NCBI GenBank assembly: GCA_035939775.1
Contig: DASZFO010000235.1
Span: 1 to 52,107, forward strand
Reading direction: 5' to 3'
Origin: Pirellulales bacterium
GTDB lineage: Bacteria; Planctomycetota; Planctomycetia; Pirellulales; DATAWG01
Length of the DNA stretch: 52,107 nucleotides
The position numbers and the translations under genes were made by a program. A model generated the notes under the pieces. That model did no database searches. It saw nothing but the letters and a program-made list of their open reading frames with translations, and was not told the origin of the DNA. Below, one piece after another: positions 42,156 through 51,580 of this stretch. Position 1 is the first letter of the stretch. Each line of letters starts with the position of its first letter.

Positions 42156-45100
42156 TTAGCCATCAAAGCTGGACCAGCGCGCTGGCTGTTCCAATAGATC
42201 GTCGACGATGGCTAACTGTTTGACGAGATGCGAGGTGTTGCGTCCTGACGGTCGATCTGCGGCGGCGGTTGTTAGGAGCCTGCGGGGAAAGATGCTGTCG
42301 GGGATCGCGAATGGATCCAATCCGCCGACATGCGCCGCTGCCGCCGATGCGATTGAATTGTTCGCAGACGAGACCGATGGTTTGGCGGCCGTGGAAACGG
42401 GTAATGGGCTGCCGACAACCGGCGGTTGGTTTAGACTTAGCGACGGGACTGCGGCGATTGAAGCTAGCGGGGCTTCAATGCTGAATTGTCGGGTGCCAGG
42501 GCCACTGCCCTGAGTGGCCATGCCTCGGTGGGGCTCATGCCCACGCCGACCTGCTGGCGGGCCCATAGGGCGCCCCGCCCGCGTGGGCATGGCACCCAAC
42601 GCGGCCGAAGAGGCGACCGCAGCGCTGCTCTCCGGCGCGGCGGCGCTGGCTGCGTCCACGAGCGAGTTTCCATTGGCGTCACTCGCGGCAATGGTAACGA
42701 CGGCGCCAGAGCCGATCGTCAGGCTGCCGCCCAACGATGCACCGTATTCGACGATAAGCGATCCGGCCGACACATCGGTGCCGCCGGTGAAGCTGTTCGC
42801 GCCGCTGAGAATCACGGTCCCCGCCCCGGTCAGCGTCAGCGATTTTTCCGTGCCGCTGATCGCGCCGGCGACCGTCAAGGTGCTGCCGGCTGCGGCATCG
42901 ACCGACAGATTGCTCAAGAGCGCGAGGCCCGCGGTGATCGAGTGGCTGCCGGCGGCAACGTCAATCGCGGCGCTATTGGCGCCGTTGTTCATTTGCAGCG
43001 AACCGTCGGTGCCGGTTGCGATTGTGTAGCTCGTGATGCTGCTGTTAAACGTGACTCCGGCCAATGTCGGGTTGGCGCCGTCCAAGTTGACTATGGTGCC
43101 AGCGCTGGACTGGAAAAGGACCGTATCGCCGACGATGCCGCGCTCGCCGGGCAAAGCCAGATTGCCACCTAGCGCCGAACTTTGCCAATTGCCACCCGTG
43201 TTCCAAGAGCTGGCGGTCGAAGCACTCCAACTTGCCGAACCGGGCAACGAGACGTTCATCGTTCCGGTCAGGGTGCCGCTCATCGCTTGAATCGTCGCGG
43301 TGCCGGACATATAGGCCGGAGTGAACAGGCCCGTGCCGTCGATTTGACCTCCGCCAACCACCGACCAGATGAATGCCGGCTGGTTCGAGAGCGGGTTCGC
43401 GAATTGGTCGCGGGCAACGGCCGAGAACTGTTCGGTGCCGGTTGTCGCCAGATTGGATGAGGTCAGCGAAACGGCGATGCTCGTAAATGTTGGCACGACC
43501 GTCACGCTGACGCTGCTTGTGGTCGAAAGCTGCGCGGGATCGGTTATGGTCACTTGAAACGTGTACGTGCCGGCCTTGCTGAACGTGGCAACGGTGCTCT
43601 TTGCCGCGTTCGTGCCGTTCGCGGAAAACGTGATCGGCGCGGGCGGCGTGCCGGTCGTCGCCCAAGTGTAAGTCAGATTGCTCTCGCCGCCGTTGTAGCC
43701 GCCGAGCACGCTCAGCGCCGTGCTCGTGCCCGCGACGGGGCTCGGCATGGCGACGGCCTGAGTCGCCACAGTCGGAGCCTGCTTCACGTCGAGCACCGTC
43801 ATCGAATAGGCCGGGAAGCTATAGCTGAAATTTGCCCCGTTCAGGCTCAGGGTCGTATTGGAGTTCGCGAGTGCTGAAGCGCCATTCGAGGTCAGGCTTT
43901 GCGCCGTGTCCTGCGTCTTGCCGTATTGCCAAACCTGCGCCGGGCCGCCCGGCTGGAAGCCCGAAATGTCGAACTGATCGGTGATTGCGGTGGCCGGGTT
44001 GGTATTGATCACCAGCAGTTCGAGATCGCCGTTGGCCTGCATCACGGCGTAAACGTCGAGATCGCTATAGCTGCTCGTCGCCGGCACGACCTGGCCGCCC
44101 GCAGTGGCGATTTTCGAAACGAGTTGCAGCGCGTAATAGTTGGGGTAAGCGACATACGTGCCCGAAGCGGGAGCGCTCCCTCCAGATGTCCCCAGCACGC
44201 CGTAGTCGCCCCCCATCCGCCAGCCGTAAAGCAGATTGCTCTCGTTGTTGCCGGTGCCCCAACCATTACGCAGGTCCCACATCGTGCTGCCAACGTAGCC
44301 GCTGTCGAGCATACTTCCCAGCGAATTGGCGATGAACAATCCATTAACCAGGCTCGTCGATTGCTTGCCAGGGCTCGCATAAACCGAGTTGAACTCCGTG
44401 GCCATGAGCTGAACGCTCGCCGCTTGGCCCGCGAGCGTCTGCTGCAGCAGAGATTGATAGGCGGCATACCGCGTCGACCAATCCAAGATGCTGGGGCTAT
44501 ACGCTACGGTGTTGTTCAGCAGGAATGAATCGCTCTCGTTCCCGGGCCCTTGCATGTAGCTATGATCGGAGATGAAATTCGGCACGAACCCGATACTCAG
44601 ACCCACGGTCAGAACATTTTTGGTCCAGTTGTTGTCGCCGCCGTTCGGGTCGCCGCTGTCGATGCCGATCGAAATTGCGGGCAATCCGGCCGTGCTCAGG
44701 ATCGAAGCGGCCAGAGTGGCGAACTGCTTGGCGAAGGCGACATACGTGGCCGGGTCGTGCGCCGCGCCGGTGCTCGCGCCGCCGGGCCCGGCCGTGCCGT
44801 GGTGATCGACCTCCCAACTTACTCCGTATTCTTCGTTGCCGACCTCCCAATACTTGATGCTGGTGAAGGGGGCCGAATGGCCGATCCGCAAGAAGTTCAA
44901 GCCGTCATTCAGTGCAAGCGGACTCGCGGCACGAAGACTCGCCCAGTAGCCGACTGTATTCCAGTTCACTGTTTGCCATACGCTCGTGGAGTCGCTCCAC
45001 TCGATTCCATTGCCGATCGCAGTCGAGTCGGCGGTCGAGCCTTCCAGATAGGCCAATTCGGCGGCGGCTTCCTGAGGACTGCCCGAACCGTAATCGAGCG

Positions 45101-46538
45101 TCACCAAACCGGTCCCGCCCGCCAATGTAATGAACTGGACGAACTGCGGAATCGTGATCGCGGCGGAATCGCCGGAATTCGCCGCCACGTTGAAATGGAA
45201 ATCGTCGGAAGAAGAACCACCGGGAAAACGATACAACTTGAGTCCCGCGGCGGTCGCCATCTGCATTGTTTGAGAGGTGGTTGCCGCACTGTCCCACCAG
45301 GTTGCGTTGATGCCGAACATGTTGGTGGCGACGGGATGCAGGACCGTGGCGGCGCTCACCATCGACGTCACCGCCGCGCTCGGAGCCGCGCTGACGAGCA
45401 AATTGGTGAAGCTCGCCGCGCCGGCGAATTCGTAGCCCGTTCCGCTGGGAAGCGTGTAAGTTGCGAATCCGCCCGATTCGCTCGCGTAGGTGATTGGCGT
45501 GAATGAATCCGTCGTGGAGGGGGAGTATCCGTAGACGAGATCGGCCTTGAGCGTGCCGGCCAGCGTTGCCGCGCCCGAAATTGCGATCGAGCCAAAGACG
45601 TTGGTGGAGGGCGCGCCTCCGAGCTGCACGTCCAGCATGCCCGTCGAAGTCTGCGAGAAGGCGCCGCTCACCGCGATCGTGTTCGTGGGGCCGACGGTGA
45701 CCGTGCCGTTATTAGCGGCGCTTCCGGTGGTCAGGTGCGACGGCCCAATTGGGGACGGTCCGAACTTGACCGTGTCGAAATAGACCGTTCCACCAAAGGA
45801 TCCGCTACCCGAATAGGTTGCCAGTTGCACGTGTGCCGTCGCGGCATTGCTTGGCGCGACGGCGGTCGTGAAAAAGTGATTCCAGCCTTGGCCGCCGACG
45901 GTCCCCGCGAGCGGTCCGCCGCTCGCGCTCGAGCCGCTGAGAACGACGATCTGATTGGGCGCGCTATAAGCGCTTATTTGCTTGTTGCTGGAGTCGAAGT
46001 ACAGCACCTGGAGTTCGCCGACGATGTTGCCCGTCAGGGGATTGGCGGCGGGAGTCATCGCGTAAACGGACGTGGTATACGACGCACCGGGTGTGACGGT
46101 AAAGGTCTGCGACACTCCGGAGTTCGCGCCGCTCAGGACGAGCGACTGCGAGCCGGCGAAGGCGTATTGGCTGCTGAGGTATGACGATCCCCAGTAGCCC
46201 CAGTTGGCGGGCCGCGTCGTGCCGTTGGAAGCGGCCGGCGATTCGAATTCCGGATTGCTCGTGATCGAATTGCTGGCTGGGTTCGCCGGATCGCCGCCGC
46301 CCGGCATCGCCAGCGTATCGTTGGCGCCGACGGTCAGGCTATTTACCGAGTCCGTTTCGCCGGCCTGGATCGTAATCGTCGCCGGCGATGACGTGTTGAT
46401 CATCACGTCAGACGTGGTCGTCGGAACGCCGTTGTTCCAATTGGATGCCTGGCTCCAATTTCCGTTGCCGCCGATCCATGAGTCAGCGGCAAGCAAATTC
46501 CGATCTTCGAGCCGCTCGAAGCGCAGCCTGACACGCAT
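42156..46538 (-). CDS. Giant secreted glycosidase-like protein (clan GH-A type)
   Basis: The protein has 1460 residues. The N-terminus has RFERLEDRNLLAADS, a LEDR-type variant of the planctomycete export motif. A beta region (SWIGGNGNWSQASNWNNG) and a CBM-like domain (NSITSNPEFESPAASNGTTR, GVSQTFTVTPGASYTTSVYA) follow. The core resembles a TIM-barrel arabinofuranosidase (GH51-like): LKLYRFPGGSSSDDFHFN, proposed acid/base E569 in YWEVGNEEYG and proposed nucleophile E715 in LMATEFNSVY. Two Ig-like domains and an autotransporter-associated repeat (LTGAGTVILSGANSFTGGTD) precede the tail. Residues 1314-1350 come from a repeat element. Substrate is inferred only to be a polysaccharide. Confidence 0.82.
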   Translation of the reverse strand: MRVRLRFERLEDRNLLAADSWIGGNGNWSQASNWNNGVPTTTSDVMINTSSPATITIQAGETDSVNSLTVGANDTLAMPGGGDPANPASNSITSNPEFESPAASNGTTRPANWGYWGSSYLSSQYAFAGSQSLVLSGANSGVSQTFTVTPGASYTTSVYAMTPAANPLTGNIVGELQVLYFDSSNKQISAYSAPNQIVVLSGSSASGGPLAGTVGGQGWNHFFTTAVAPSNAATAHVQLATYSGSGSFGGTVYFDTVKFGPSPIGPSHLTTGSAANNGTVTVGPTNTIAVSGAFSQTSTGMLDVQLGGAPSTNVFGSIAISGAATLAGTLKADLVYGYSPSTTDSFTPITYASESGGFATYTLPSGTGYEFAGAASFTNLLVSAAPSAAVTSMVSAATVLHPVATNMFGINATWWDSAATTSQTMQMATAAGLKLYRFPGGSSSDDFHFNVAANSGDSAAITIPQFVQFITLAGGTGLVTLDYGSGSPQEAAAELAYLEGSTADSTAIGNGIEWSDSTSVWQTVNWNTVGYWASLRAASPLALNDGLNFLRIGHSAPFTSIKYWEVGNEEYGVSWEVDHHGTAGPGGASTGAAHDPATYVAFAKQFATLAASILSTAGLPAISIGIDSGDPNGGDNNWTKNVLTVGLSIGFVPNFISDHSYMQGPGNESDSFLLNNTVAYSPSILDWSTRYAAYQSLLQQTLAGQAASVQLMATEFNSVYASPGKQSTSLVNGLFIANSLGSMLDSGYVGSTMWDLRNGWGTGNNESNLLYGWRMGGDYGVLGTSGGSAPASGTYVAYPNYYALQLVSKIATAGGQVVPATSSYSDLDVYAVMQANGDLELLVINTNPATAITDQFDISGFQPGGPAQVWQYGKTQDTAQSLTSNGASALANSNTTLSLNGANFSYSFPAYSMTVLDVKQAPTVATQAVAMPSPVAGTSTALSVLGGYNGGESNLTYTWATTGTPPAPITFSANGTNAAKSTVATFSKAGTYTFQVTITDPAQLSTTSSVSVTVVPTFTSIAVSLTSSNLATTGTEQFSAVARDQFANPLSNQPAFIWSVVGGGQIDGTGLFTPAYMSGTATIQAMSGTLTGTMNVSLPGSASWSASTASSWNTGGNWQSSALGGNLALPGERGIVGDTVLFQSSAGTIVNLDGANPTLAGVTFNSSITSYTIATGTDGSLQMNNGANSAAIDVAAGSHSITAGLALLSNLSVDAAAGSTLTVAGAISGTEKSLTLTGAGTVILSGANSFTGGTDVSAGSLIVEYGASLGGSLTIGSGAVVTIAASDANGNSLVDAASAAAPESSAAVASSAALGAMPTRAGRPMGPPAGRRGHEPHRGMATQGSGPGTRQFSIEAPLASIAAVPSLSLNQPPVVGSPLPVSTAAKPSVSSANNSIASAAAAHVGGLDPFAIPDSIFPRRLLTTAAADRPSGRNTSHLVKQLAIVDDLLEQPARWSSFDG
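42491..42597. repeat. GGGTGCCA repeat element, in-frame copy
   Basis: It is bounded by GGGTGCCA (42491-42498) and TGGCACCC (42590-42597) and is the reverse-complement relative of the intergenic copy at 37783-37876. It lies inside the secreted glycosidase-like gene and is translated as AMPTRAGRPMGPPAGRRGHE and following, adding about 36 residues near the C-terminus without a stop. Confidence 0.78.
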
Positions 46539-46595
46539 CGCGATCCATCCTGGTTGACAACCCCTGTACCGTTACTCTAGCCGCTCGGGCCGTTG

Positions 46596-48065
46596 TTAGG
46601 CAAATAACCCCGGCACGGGCAGCCCTTGCACCATCTCGCGCGGCTGGTTGAGATGGTTGTAGACGATCGTCGCCGGGCTGATGCCCGCCGCGTGATAGAT
46701 CGTCGCCAGCAGTTCCGTCGGATGGACCGGATTCTCCAACGGGCCGCTGGCCGTCTTGTCGCTCTTGCCGTAGACGAAGCCGCGCTTGATGCCGGCCCCC
46801 GCCAGGCAGGCCGTGTAGCAGTAGGGCCAGTGATCGCGGCCGTCGGGGCTGTTGCCATTGCCCGAGGTGCTCAGGCCGCGCTGCGGCGAGCGGCCGAATT
46901 CGCCGACCGCGACGACGAGCGTCTCGGCGAGCATGCCGCGCTCGTCGAGATCGGAGATCAGCGCCGTCAGGCCCGGATCGAACATCGGCGCCGCCTGGGT
47001 CTTCATGCGCTTGGTGAGATCGACGTGCATGTCCCAAGAGTGATTGTCGGAATTCGCGACCTTGGGCCAGATCACCTCGACCACTCGCGTCCCAGCCTCG
47101 ACCAACCGCCGCGCCAGAAGACAGCTTTGGCCAAACGTGTTGCGGCCGTACCGCTCGCGCATCGCGTCCGGCTCTTTCTTGAGATCGAAGGCATCGCGCG
47201 CCCTGCCCGATAGGATCAGCCCCAGCGCCTTGTCGTAATACGAATCGAGTTCGTACTTCGCGGTGGCCTTTTCAATCTCCGGCATCCCCTTGTCGATCAC
47301 TTCGCGCAACCGCGCGCGGCGCTCCAGGCGGGCGCTCGAGACCTCCGGCCGAAGCTGCAAATCTTCGACCTTGATGCGGTCCATCTTGGCCATGTCCATA
47401 TCGTCGCCGGGCGGATAGAGATAGTACGGATCGAACGCCCGGCCGAGGAAGCCGGCCGTGCCCGATTTGCCGACCACGCCACTCTCCTGCAACGGCCGCG
47501 GCATCATCACGAACGGCAGCATGGGGACGGTCGGCGGCTTGAGGCGAATAATGTTCGAGCCGAAGTTCGGATAGTCCTTCGGACTCGGCGGCTCGAGCTG
47601 GCCGGAGGGACTCACCTTGTCGGCCGTCCAGCCAGTGTTCATCTGATAGATGGCGGCTGTGTGGTTGAACAGCCCGTTGGGCGTGTAGCTCATCGACCGC
47701 ACGAGCGTCAGCTTGTCGGTGATTTCGGCGAACTTTGGGAGCATCTCGGTGACGTTCACACCGGGCGTCTTGGTTGGGATCGCCTTGAACGCGCTGCGCA
47801 CATTGTCTGGCACGTTTTCCTTTGGGTCCCAAAGATCAAGATGGCTCGGGCCGCCTTGCAAGTAAACCAGAATAACGCTCTTCGCCTTCCCCCAGCCCGG
47901 CCCGCCGCCAACTGGCGCCTCCGCGGCAGCCGCCTGCCGCTTGAGCAGATCGCCAAGCGTGAGCCCGAGCATTGCCGATCCACCAATGCGCAATAGATCA
48001 CGTCGGGTAACGCCAAGCTGACGATCGCAGAGATCTTTGCCAGGTTGACCAGGGATGACGAGCAT
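46596..48065 (-). CDS. DUF1501 protein with Tat signal
   Basis: The protein has 489 residues. A Tat-type signal ([20 protein letters not shown]) is followed by the DUF1501 (sulfatase-fold-like) domain: [109 protein letters not shown] and [15 protein letters not shown]. Planctomycetes have many copies, normally beside a DUF1549/DUF1553 cytochrome gene. None is present here. The function is unknown, possibly hydrolysis of sulfated polymers. It is 57 bases upstream of the glycosidase-like gene on the same strand, which may link the two. Confidence 0.93.
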   Translation of the reverse strand: MLVIPGQPGKDLCDRQLGVTRRDLLRIGGSAMLGLTLGDLLKRQAAAAEAPVGGGPGWGKAKSVILVYLQGGPSHLDLWDPKENVPDNVRSAFKAIPTKTPGVNVTEMLPKFAEITDKLTLVRSMSYTPNGLFNHTAAIYQMNTGWTADKVSPSGQLEPPSPKDYPNFGSNIIRLKPPTVPMLPFVMMPRPLQESGVVGKSGTAGFLGRAFDPYYLYPPGDDMDMAKMDRIKVEDLQLRPEVSSARLERRARLREVIDKGMPEIEKATAKYELDSYYDKALGLILSGRARDAFDLKKEPDAMRERYGRNTFGQSCLLARRLVEAGTRVVEVIWPKVANSDNHSWDMHVDLTKRMKTQAAPMFDPGLTALISDLDERGMLAETLVVAVGEFGRSPQRGLSTSGNGNSPDGRDHWPYCYTACLAGAGIKRGFVYGKSDKTASGPLENPVHPTELLATIYHAAGISPATIVYNHLNQPREMVQGLPVPGLFA

Positions 48066-48279
48066 GAGAACACCTCGGATGGGAAGGAGATTCGAGGATC
48101 AGGAGGGAGAATTCTTTTATGCGGCGAGCATGAGGCAGGGAATTAATTCGCTCCCGCAGCGCACTCAATATAGCGGCATGTGGCGACGAATGTCAAATTT
48201 GGACGAACTCGGGTAGTGGGTCAGTCTGAAATCGCGATTCCGAAAATCTATCGTCGGGCGAGCGGGCCGTTCAATCATC

Positions 48280-48477
48280 ATGGCAAATATCGCGATCAAT
48301 CACGTCCCTGGCCCAAAACTTGACCTGTCCGTGGCTGGCTTCAAAGTCGTCAACTCGCACCTTCAGTCCATCAAGTTGCCGACGGCTGACATCGACAATG
48401 CAGAGACCGGAGGTGTGGATCGGAAAGCCTTCTTCAATGCTCAGGCCTTGAACCCCGAGAAACCGGAGCCGCCGTAA
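48280..48477 (+). CDS. Small ORF of doubtful status
   Basis: It would encode 65 residues (MANIAINHVPGPKLDLSVAG and a Pro-rich end). It has no signal peptide, membrane segment or known motif. Codon use looks plausible but the length is short and no ribosome site is clear. It is listed because it is the only candidate in this gap. Confidence 0.28.
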   Translation: MANIAINHVPGPKLDLSVAGFKVVNSHLQSIKLPTADIDNAETGGVDRKAFFNAQALNPEKPEPP

Positions 48478-48489
48478 GACGGAGTCCTT

Positions 48490-48624
48490 TTAAAGCGTCA
48501 AATCCAAACGAGCGCCAGAAAAGTCAGGAGGATTTCGATAGTAGCAAAGCTCGACGATATCGTATTGCCAGGGGCGATCAATGATCGGATGATAGGGATC
48601 GTCGTCGAATCTGTTTTCGCTCAT
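48490..48624 (-). CDS. Small ORF of doubtful status
   Basis: From ATG 48624 it encodes 44 residues (MSENRFDDDPYHPIIDRPWQ, YDIVELCYYRNPPDFSGARL). The aromatic-rich, acidic sequence does not look like a random reading frame, and GGAGGG lies immediately upstream though too close to the ATG for a normal ribosome site. A longer frame to 48741 would overlap the divergent gene at 48722. No family is recognised. Confidence 0.35.
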   Translation of the reverse strand: MSENRFDDDPYHPIIDRPWQYDIVELCYYRNPPDFSGARLDLTL

Positions 48625-48721
48625 CCCTCCATCATATCCGAGCGCTCTCGCAAGGGCCAAAGGCACGCCACAATAACCAATTGGATTGTTCGCGGCGCAC
48701 TTTGGATCGTACAATTTCAAT

Positions 48722-49003
48722 ATGGAAAGGATGATCGCCAAAACGGTCAGTGAGATTTCTGAAACGGCCAGGCGCAGTCTTGAAGGCCTGCTCGGCCGGC
48801 AATTGCAGCCAGAGCAGCGTGTGCTAGTTATGTTGCTTTCGCCAAGTGAAACACCGGATGATTCGGTCGGCCGCGAACCGCTGATTGGACTGCGGCAAGT
48901 TATCGCATCCGCGCAGCGAAATGCCGATGCGAAGGGAGTCAGCGACGAAGAAATAGGCGCCGCTGTTGAAGAGGCGATGGCGCATTTCCGCGGCAGGGCC
49001 TAA
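48722..49003 (+). CDS. Small protein of unknown function
   Basis: The protein has 93 residues from ATG 48722 (MERMIAKTVSEISETARRSL). It is a mixed helical protein with LEGLLGRQLQPEQRVLVMLL and an acidic C-terminal helix (DEEIGAAVEEAMAHFRGRA). The pattern is reminiscent of small antitoxin-like proteins but no toxin is next to it on the same strand. It is convergent with hicA, overlapping it by four bases (49000-49003). Confidence 0.55.
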   Translation: MERMIAKTVSEISETARRSLEGLLGRQLQPEQRVLVMLLSPSETPDDSVGREPLIGLRQVIASAQRNADAKGVSDEEIGAAVEEAMAHFRGRA

Positions 49004-49206
49004 AGGTCATCGTCTCGCAGTCCAGCTCGTCTCATCAGACTCCGTAACGTCCCGCGTTTCAGATCGCGGTTGCCATGCACGGGGACCGTGAGAATCACTT
49101 GGCTTCCTGGCCGAGCGTAGATGTGATGGCTCCCGTGGACTTGCTGGAGAATCCAGCCGCGGGTTTCCAGCACTCTGCAGAGATGCTTGTCCGAAACGAC
49201 CTTCAA
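49000..49206 (-). CDS. hicA: HicA-family toxin (mRNA interferase)
   Basis: The protein has 68 residues, the usual size. The family pattern is VLETRGWILQQVHGSHHIYA with H27 as the catalytic histidine in GSHHIY, then VILTVPVHGNRDLKRGTLRS and LMRRAGL. HicA binds RNA through a dsRBD-like fold and cleaves mRNA. Its start overlaps the hicB end by four bases, so antitoxin and toxin are translationally coupled with the antitoxin gene first. Confidence 0.93.
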   Translation of the reverse strand: MKVVSDKHLCRVLETRGWILQQVHGSHHIYARPGSQVILTVPVHGNRDLKRGTLRSLMRRAGLRDDDL

Positions 49207-49406
49207 AGATCGATCTGCGCAAGCTGGGCGTCGGATTCCTCTGCGACAGCTTCATCCGCTACGGCGAGCCAGCCCTCGGCGGCCTCGCGGATGTTTGCGA
49301 GTGTTTCGTCGTAGGAGTCACCTTCCGAAACGCAGCCAGGTAAGGCGGGGATCTCGGCCCAGAATCCACCTTCTTCAGCAGGATGCAACACGACTCTCAG
49401 CTTCAT
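49203..49406 (-). CDS. hicB: HicB-family antitoxin
   Basis: The protein has 67 residues. The partial RNase H-like fold is visible: MKLRVVLHPAEEGGFWAEIP followed by ALPGCVSEGDSYDETLANIR and EAAEGWLAVADEA. It lacks a C-terminal DNA-binding domain, so autorepression may need HicA or another factor. It precedes hicA on the same strand. Confidence 0.92.
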   Translation of the reverse strand: MKLRVVLHPAEEGGFWAEIPALPGCVSEGDSYDETLANIREAAEGWLAVADEAVAEESDAQLAQIDL

Positions 49407-49420
49407 GGCAGACCCTTCCG

Positions 49421-51580
49421 TTACGACGACCCAATCCGCAATTCCTCATGTCGCAGCGCGCCGTTGCCGAAGGGGCGGGTTTCGGGTGGGGCGACGGCGG
49501 GGTGCAAGGCGAGCAGACGTTCTTGGCAGCGGTAGGCCATGCCTCCTTCCGGCGGTTTGATGCGGACGTACATCCCGTCGGGCTGGAGCATGCGGGCCTT
49601 CACGTTGTCCAAAAGATACGCCGGCACGATCTCGTGCAGAATCCGCTCGCGCAGATCGGCCGCCTCGATCGGGAACATCACTTCGACGCGGCGATAGAAA
49701 TTCCGCGGCATCCAATCGGCGCTGCTCAGATAAATCTGGCAATCGTCGTCGGGACCAAAGACGTAAATGCGGCTGTGCTCGAGGAACCGATCGACGATGC
49801 TCCGCACGCGGATGTTTTCCGAAATCCCAGGTAGCCCCGGCCGCAGGCAGGAAATGCCGCGATCCACGATGTCGATCGGCACTCCCGCTTGGCTGGCCCG
49901 ATAGAGCGCCTCGATCACGCGATGGTCGGCTAGCGCGTTGGTCTTGGCGAAGATTCGCGACGGCCGACCTTCGCGAGCGCGCTGCGCCTGCTCGTCGATG
50001 AGTTGCAGCGTGCGACGCTGCAAATCGGTTGGGGCGACCACCAGCTTCCGCCATTGATGCCCCTGCGAATAACCGGTGAGCAGATTGAACAGGGCCGAGG
50101 CGTCGGCGGCGATGTCCTCGTTTGTGGTGAACAGACCCAGATCGGTGTAAATGAGCGCGGTGGTCGGATTGTAGTTGCCGGTGCCGAGGTGCACGTAGCG
50201 CCGCAGGCTGCTTCCCTCCTGCCGCACGACTAGGGACACCTTGCAATGCGTCTTGAGGTCGAGAAAGCCGAACACCACATGCACGCCGGCCCGCTCGAGC
50301 TGCCGTGCCCAGCTCACGTTGTTCGCCTCGTCGAATCGAGCCTTGAGTTCCACGAGCGCGGTGACGTGCTTGCCCGATTCCGCGGCCTGGATCAAGGCCC
50401 GCGTGACCGGCGAATCGCCGCTGGTGCGATAGAGCGTCTGCTTGATAGCCTGCACCCGCGGGTCGTTCGCAGCCCGGCTGATGAAATCGACCACAGGATC
50501 AAAGGCGTCGTATGGGTGATGCAGCAAAATGTCGCGCTTCGCGATCATCGCGAATAGATCGTCGCTCCGCCGGCGGATTCCTCGCGGCAATTGCGGCGAA
50601 AAGGGCGCGTCGCGGAGGTGATCGCGATTGGGAATCTTCGTGAGTTCCATGAGCGCCGTCAGATCGAGCGGCCCGGGGATCCGATAAACCTCGCTATAAC
50701 CCTCGGGCGTTCCGTCGCGAATTGCTTCGTCGTCGATGATCATCCGCGACAACTCTTCATTGCCCCCGGCGGCGACCTCCAGGCGCACGGCTTCACCGCG
50801 CTGCCGCGCCTTGAGACGATCTTCAATCAGACGGAGCATGTCGTCCGATTCTTGCTCCAACAACTCGATGTCGCTGTCGCGCGTAATCCGGAATGTGGTC
50901 CACGAGAGAATGTCGAACCCGCCGAACAGTTCGGGCAACCGCGCCGAGACCGCCTCTTCCAACAAGATGAACTGCTGCTCTTCTCCCTGCCCCAACGGCA
51001 CCAGGCGCGGCAGAATCTGCGGCACCTGCACGACGGCGAACAACTGCTTCGGCCCCAAGCCGCGGCGGCGCTCGAGCATCGTCGCCAGGTACAATCCACG
51101 ATTGTGATACCGCGGGCTGGGATGGGCCGGATCGACGGCCATCGGCGTGAGAATCGGGAACGCTCGCTCGCGGAAGAAGCGATCGAGCGATTCGCGCTGG
51201 GTGGGATTCAGCTCATTGAACCGCAATAGCCGAATCCCTTCGGCAGCAAGCTGCGGCAGCACGGACTCGTTCCAGCAACGATACTGCGCGGCGACGAGTT
51301 CCTGGGTGCGCTTAGCGATCCGCTGCAACTGCGCGACAGGGCGCATGCCGTCGGGGGCAAAATCCTGCGGGGCGCCGTCGCCGAAGGCCTGCTCGCGCAG
51401 GCCCGCCACGCGGACCATGAAGAACTCATCCAAGTTCGAGCTGAAGATTGCCAGAAACTTCAGCCGCTCCAAGAGCGGGTTCGTCGGGTCTTCCGCCTCT
51501 TCCAATACGCGGGCGTTGAATTCCAACCAACTCAACTCGCGGTTGATGAAGTGCTCGGCTTGGAAAGTTTGTTCAGACAC
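49421..51580 (-). CDS. ppk: Polyphosphate kinase 1
   Basis: The protein has 719 residues from GTG 51580 (VSEQTFQAEHFINRELSWLE). A frame to 51760 would add 60 residues from a repeat-containing leader and is rejected. PPK1 forms polyphosphate from ATP and reverses the reaction. Family marks: FINRELSWLEFNARVLEEA, LKFLAIFSSNLDEFFMVRVA, HHPYDAFDPVVDFI, LVELKARFDEANN, the phosphorylated H464 in YVHLGTGNYNP, and the second catalytic region DIVDRGISCLRPGLPG. The length is slightly above the E. coli enzyme. No ppx is adjacent. No Shine-Dalgarno site is seen before the GTG. Confidence 0.95.
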   Translation of the reverse strand: MSEQTFQAEHFINRELSWLEFNARVLEEAEDPTNPLLERLKFLAIFSSNLDEFFMVRVAGLREQAFGDGAPQDFAPDGMRPVAQLQRIAKRTQELVAAQYRCWNESVLPQLAAEGIRLLRFNELNPTQRESLDRFFRERAFPILTPMAVDPAHPSPRYHNRGLYLATMLERRRGLGPKQLFAVVQVPQILPRLVPLGQGEEQQFILLEEAVSARLPELFGGFDILSWTTFRITRDSDIELLEQESDDMLRLIEDRLKARQRGEAVRLEVAAGGNEELSRMIIDDEAIRDGTPEGYSEVYRIPGPLDLTALMELTKIPNRDHLRDAPFSPQLPRGIRRRSDDLFAMIAKRDILLHHPYDAFDPVVDFISRAANDPRVQAIKQTLYRTSGDSPVTRALIQAAESGKHVTALVELKARFDEANNVSWARQLERAGVHVVFGFLDLKTHCKVSLVVRQEGSSLRRYVHLGTGNYNPTTALIYTDLGLFTTNEDIAADASALFNLLTGYSQGHQWRKLVVAPTDLQRRTLQLIDEQAQRAREGRPSRIFAKTNALADHRVIEALYRASQAGVPIDIVDRGISCLRPGLPGISENIRVRSIVDRFLEHSRIYVFGPDDDCQIYLSSADWMPRNFYRRVEVMFPIEAADLRERILHEIVPAYLLDNVKARMLQPDGMYVRIKPPEGGMAYRCQERLLALHPAVAPPETRPFGNGALRHEELRIGSS

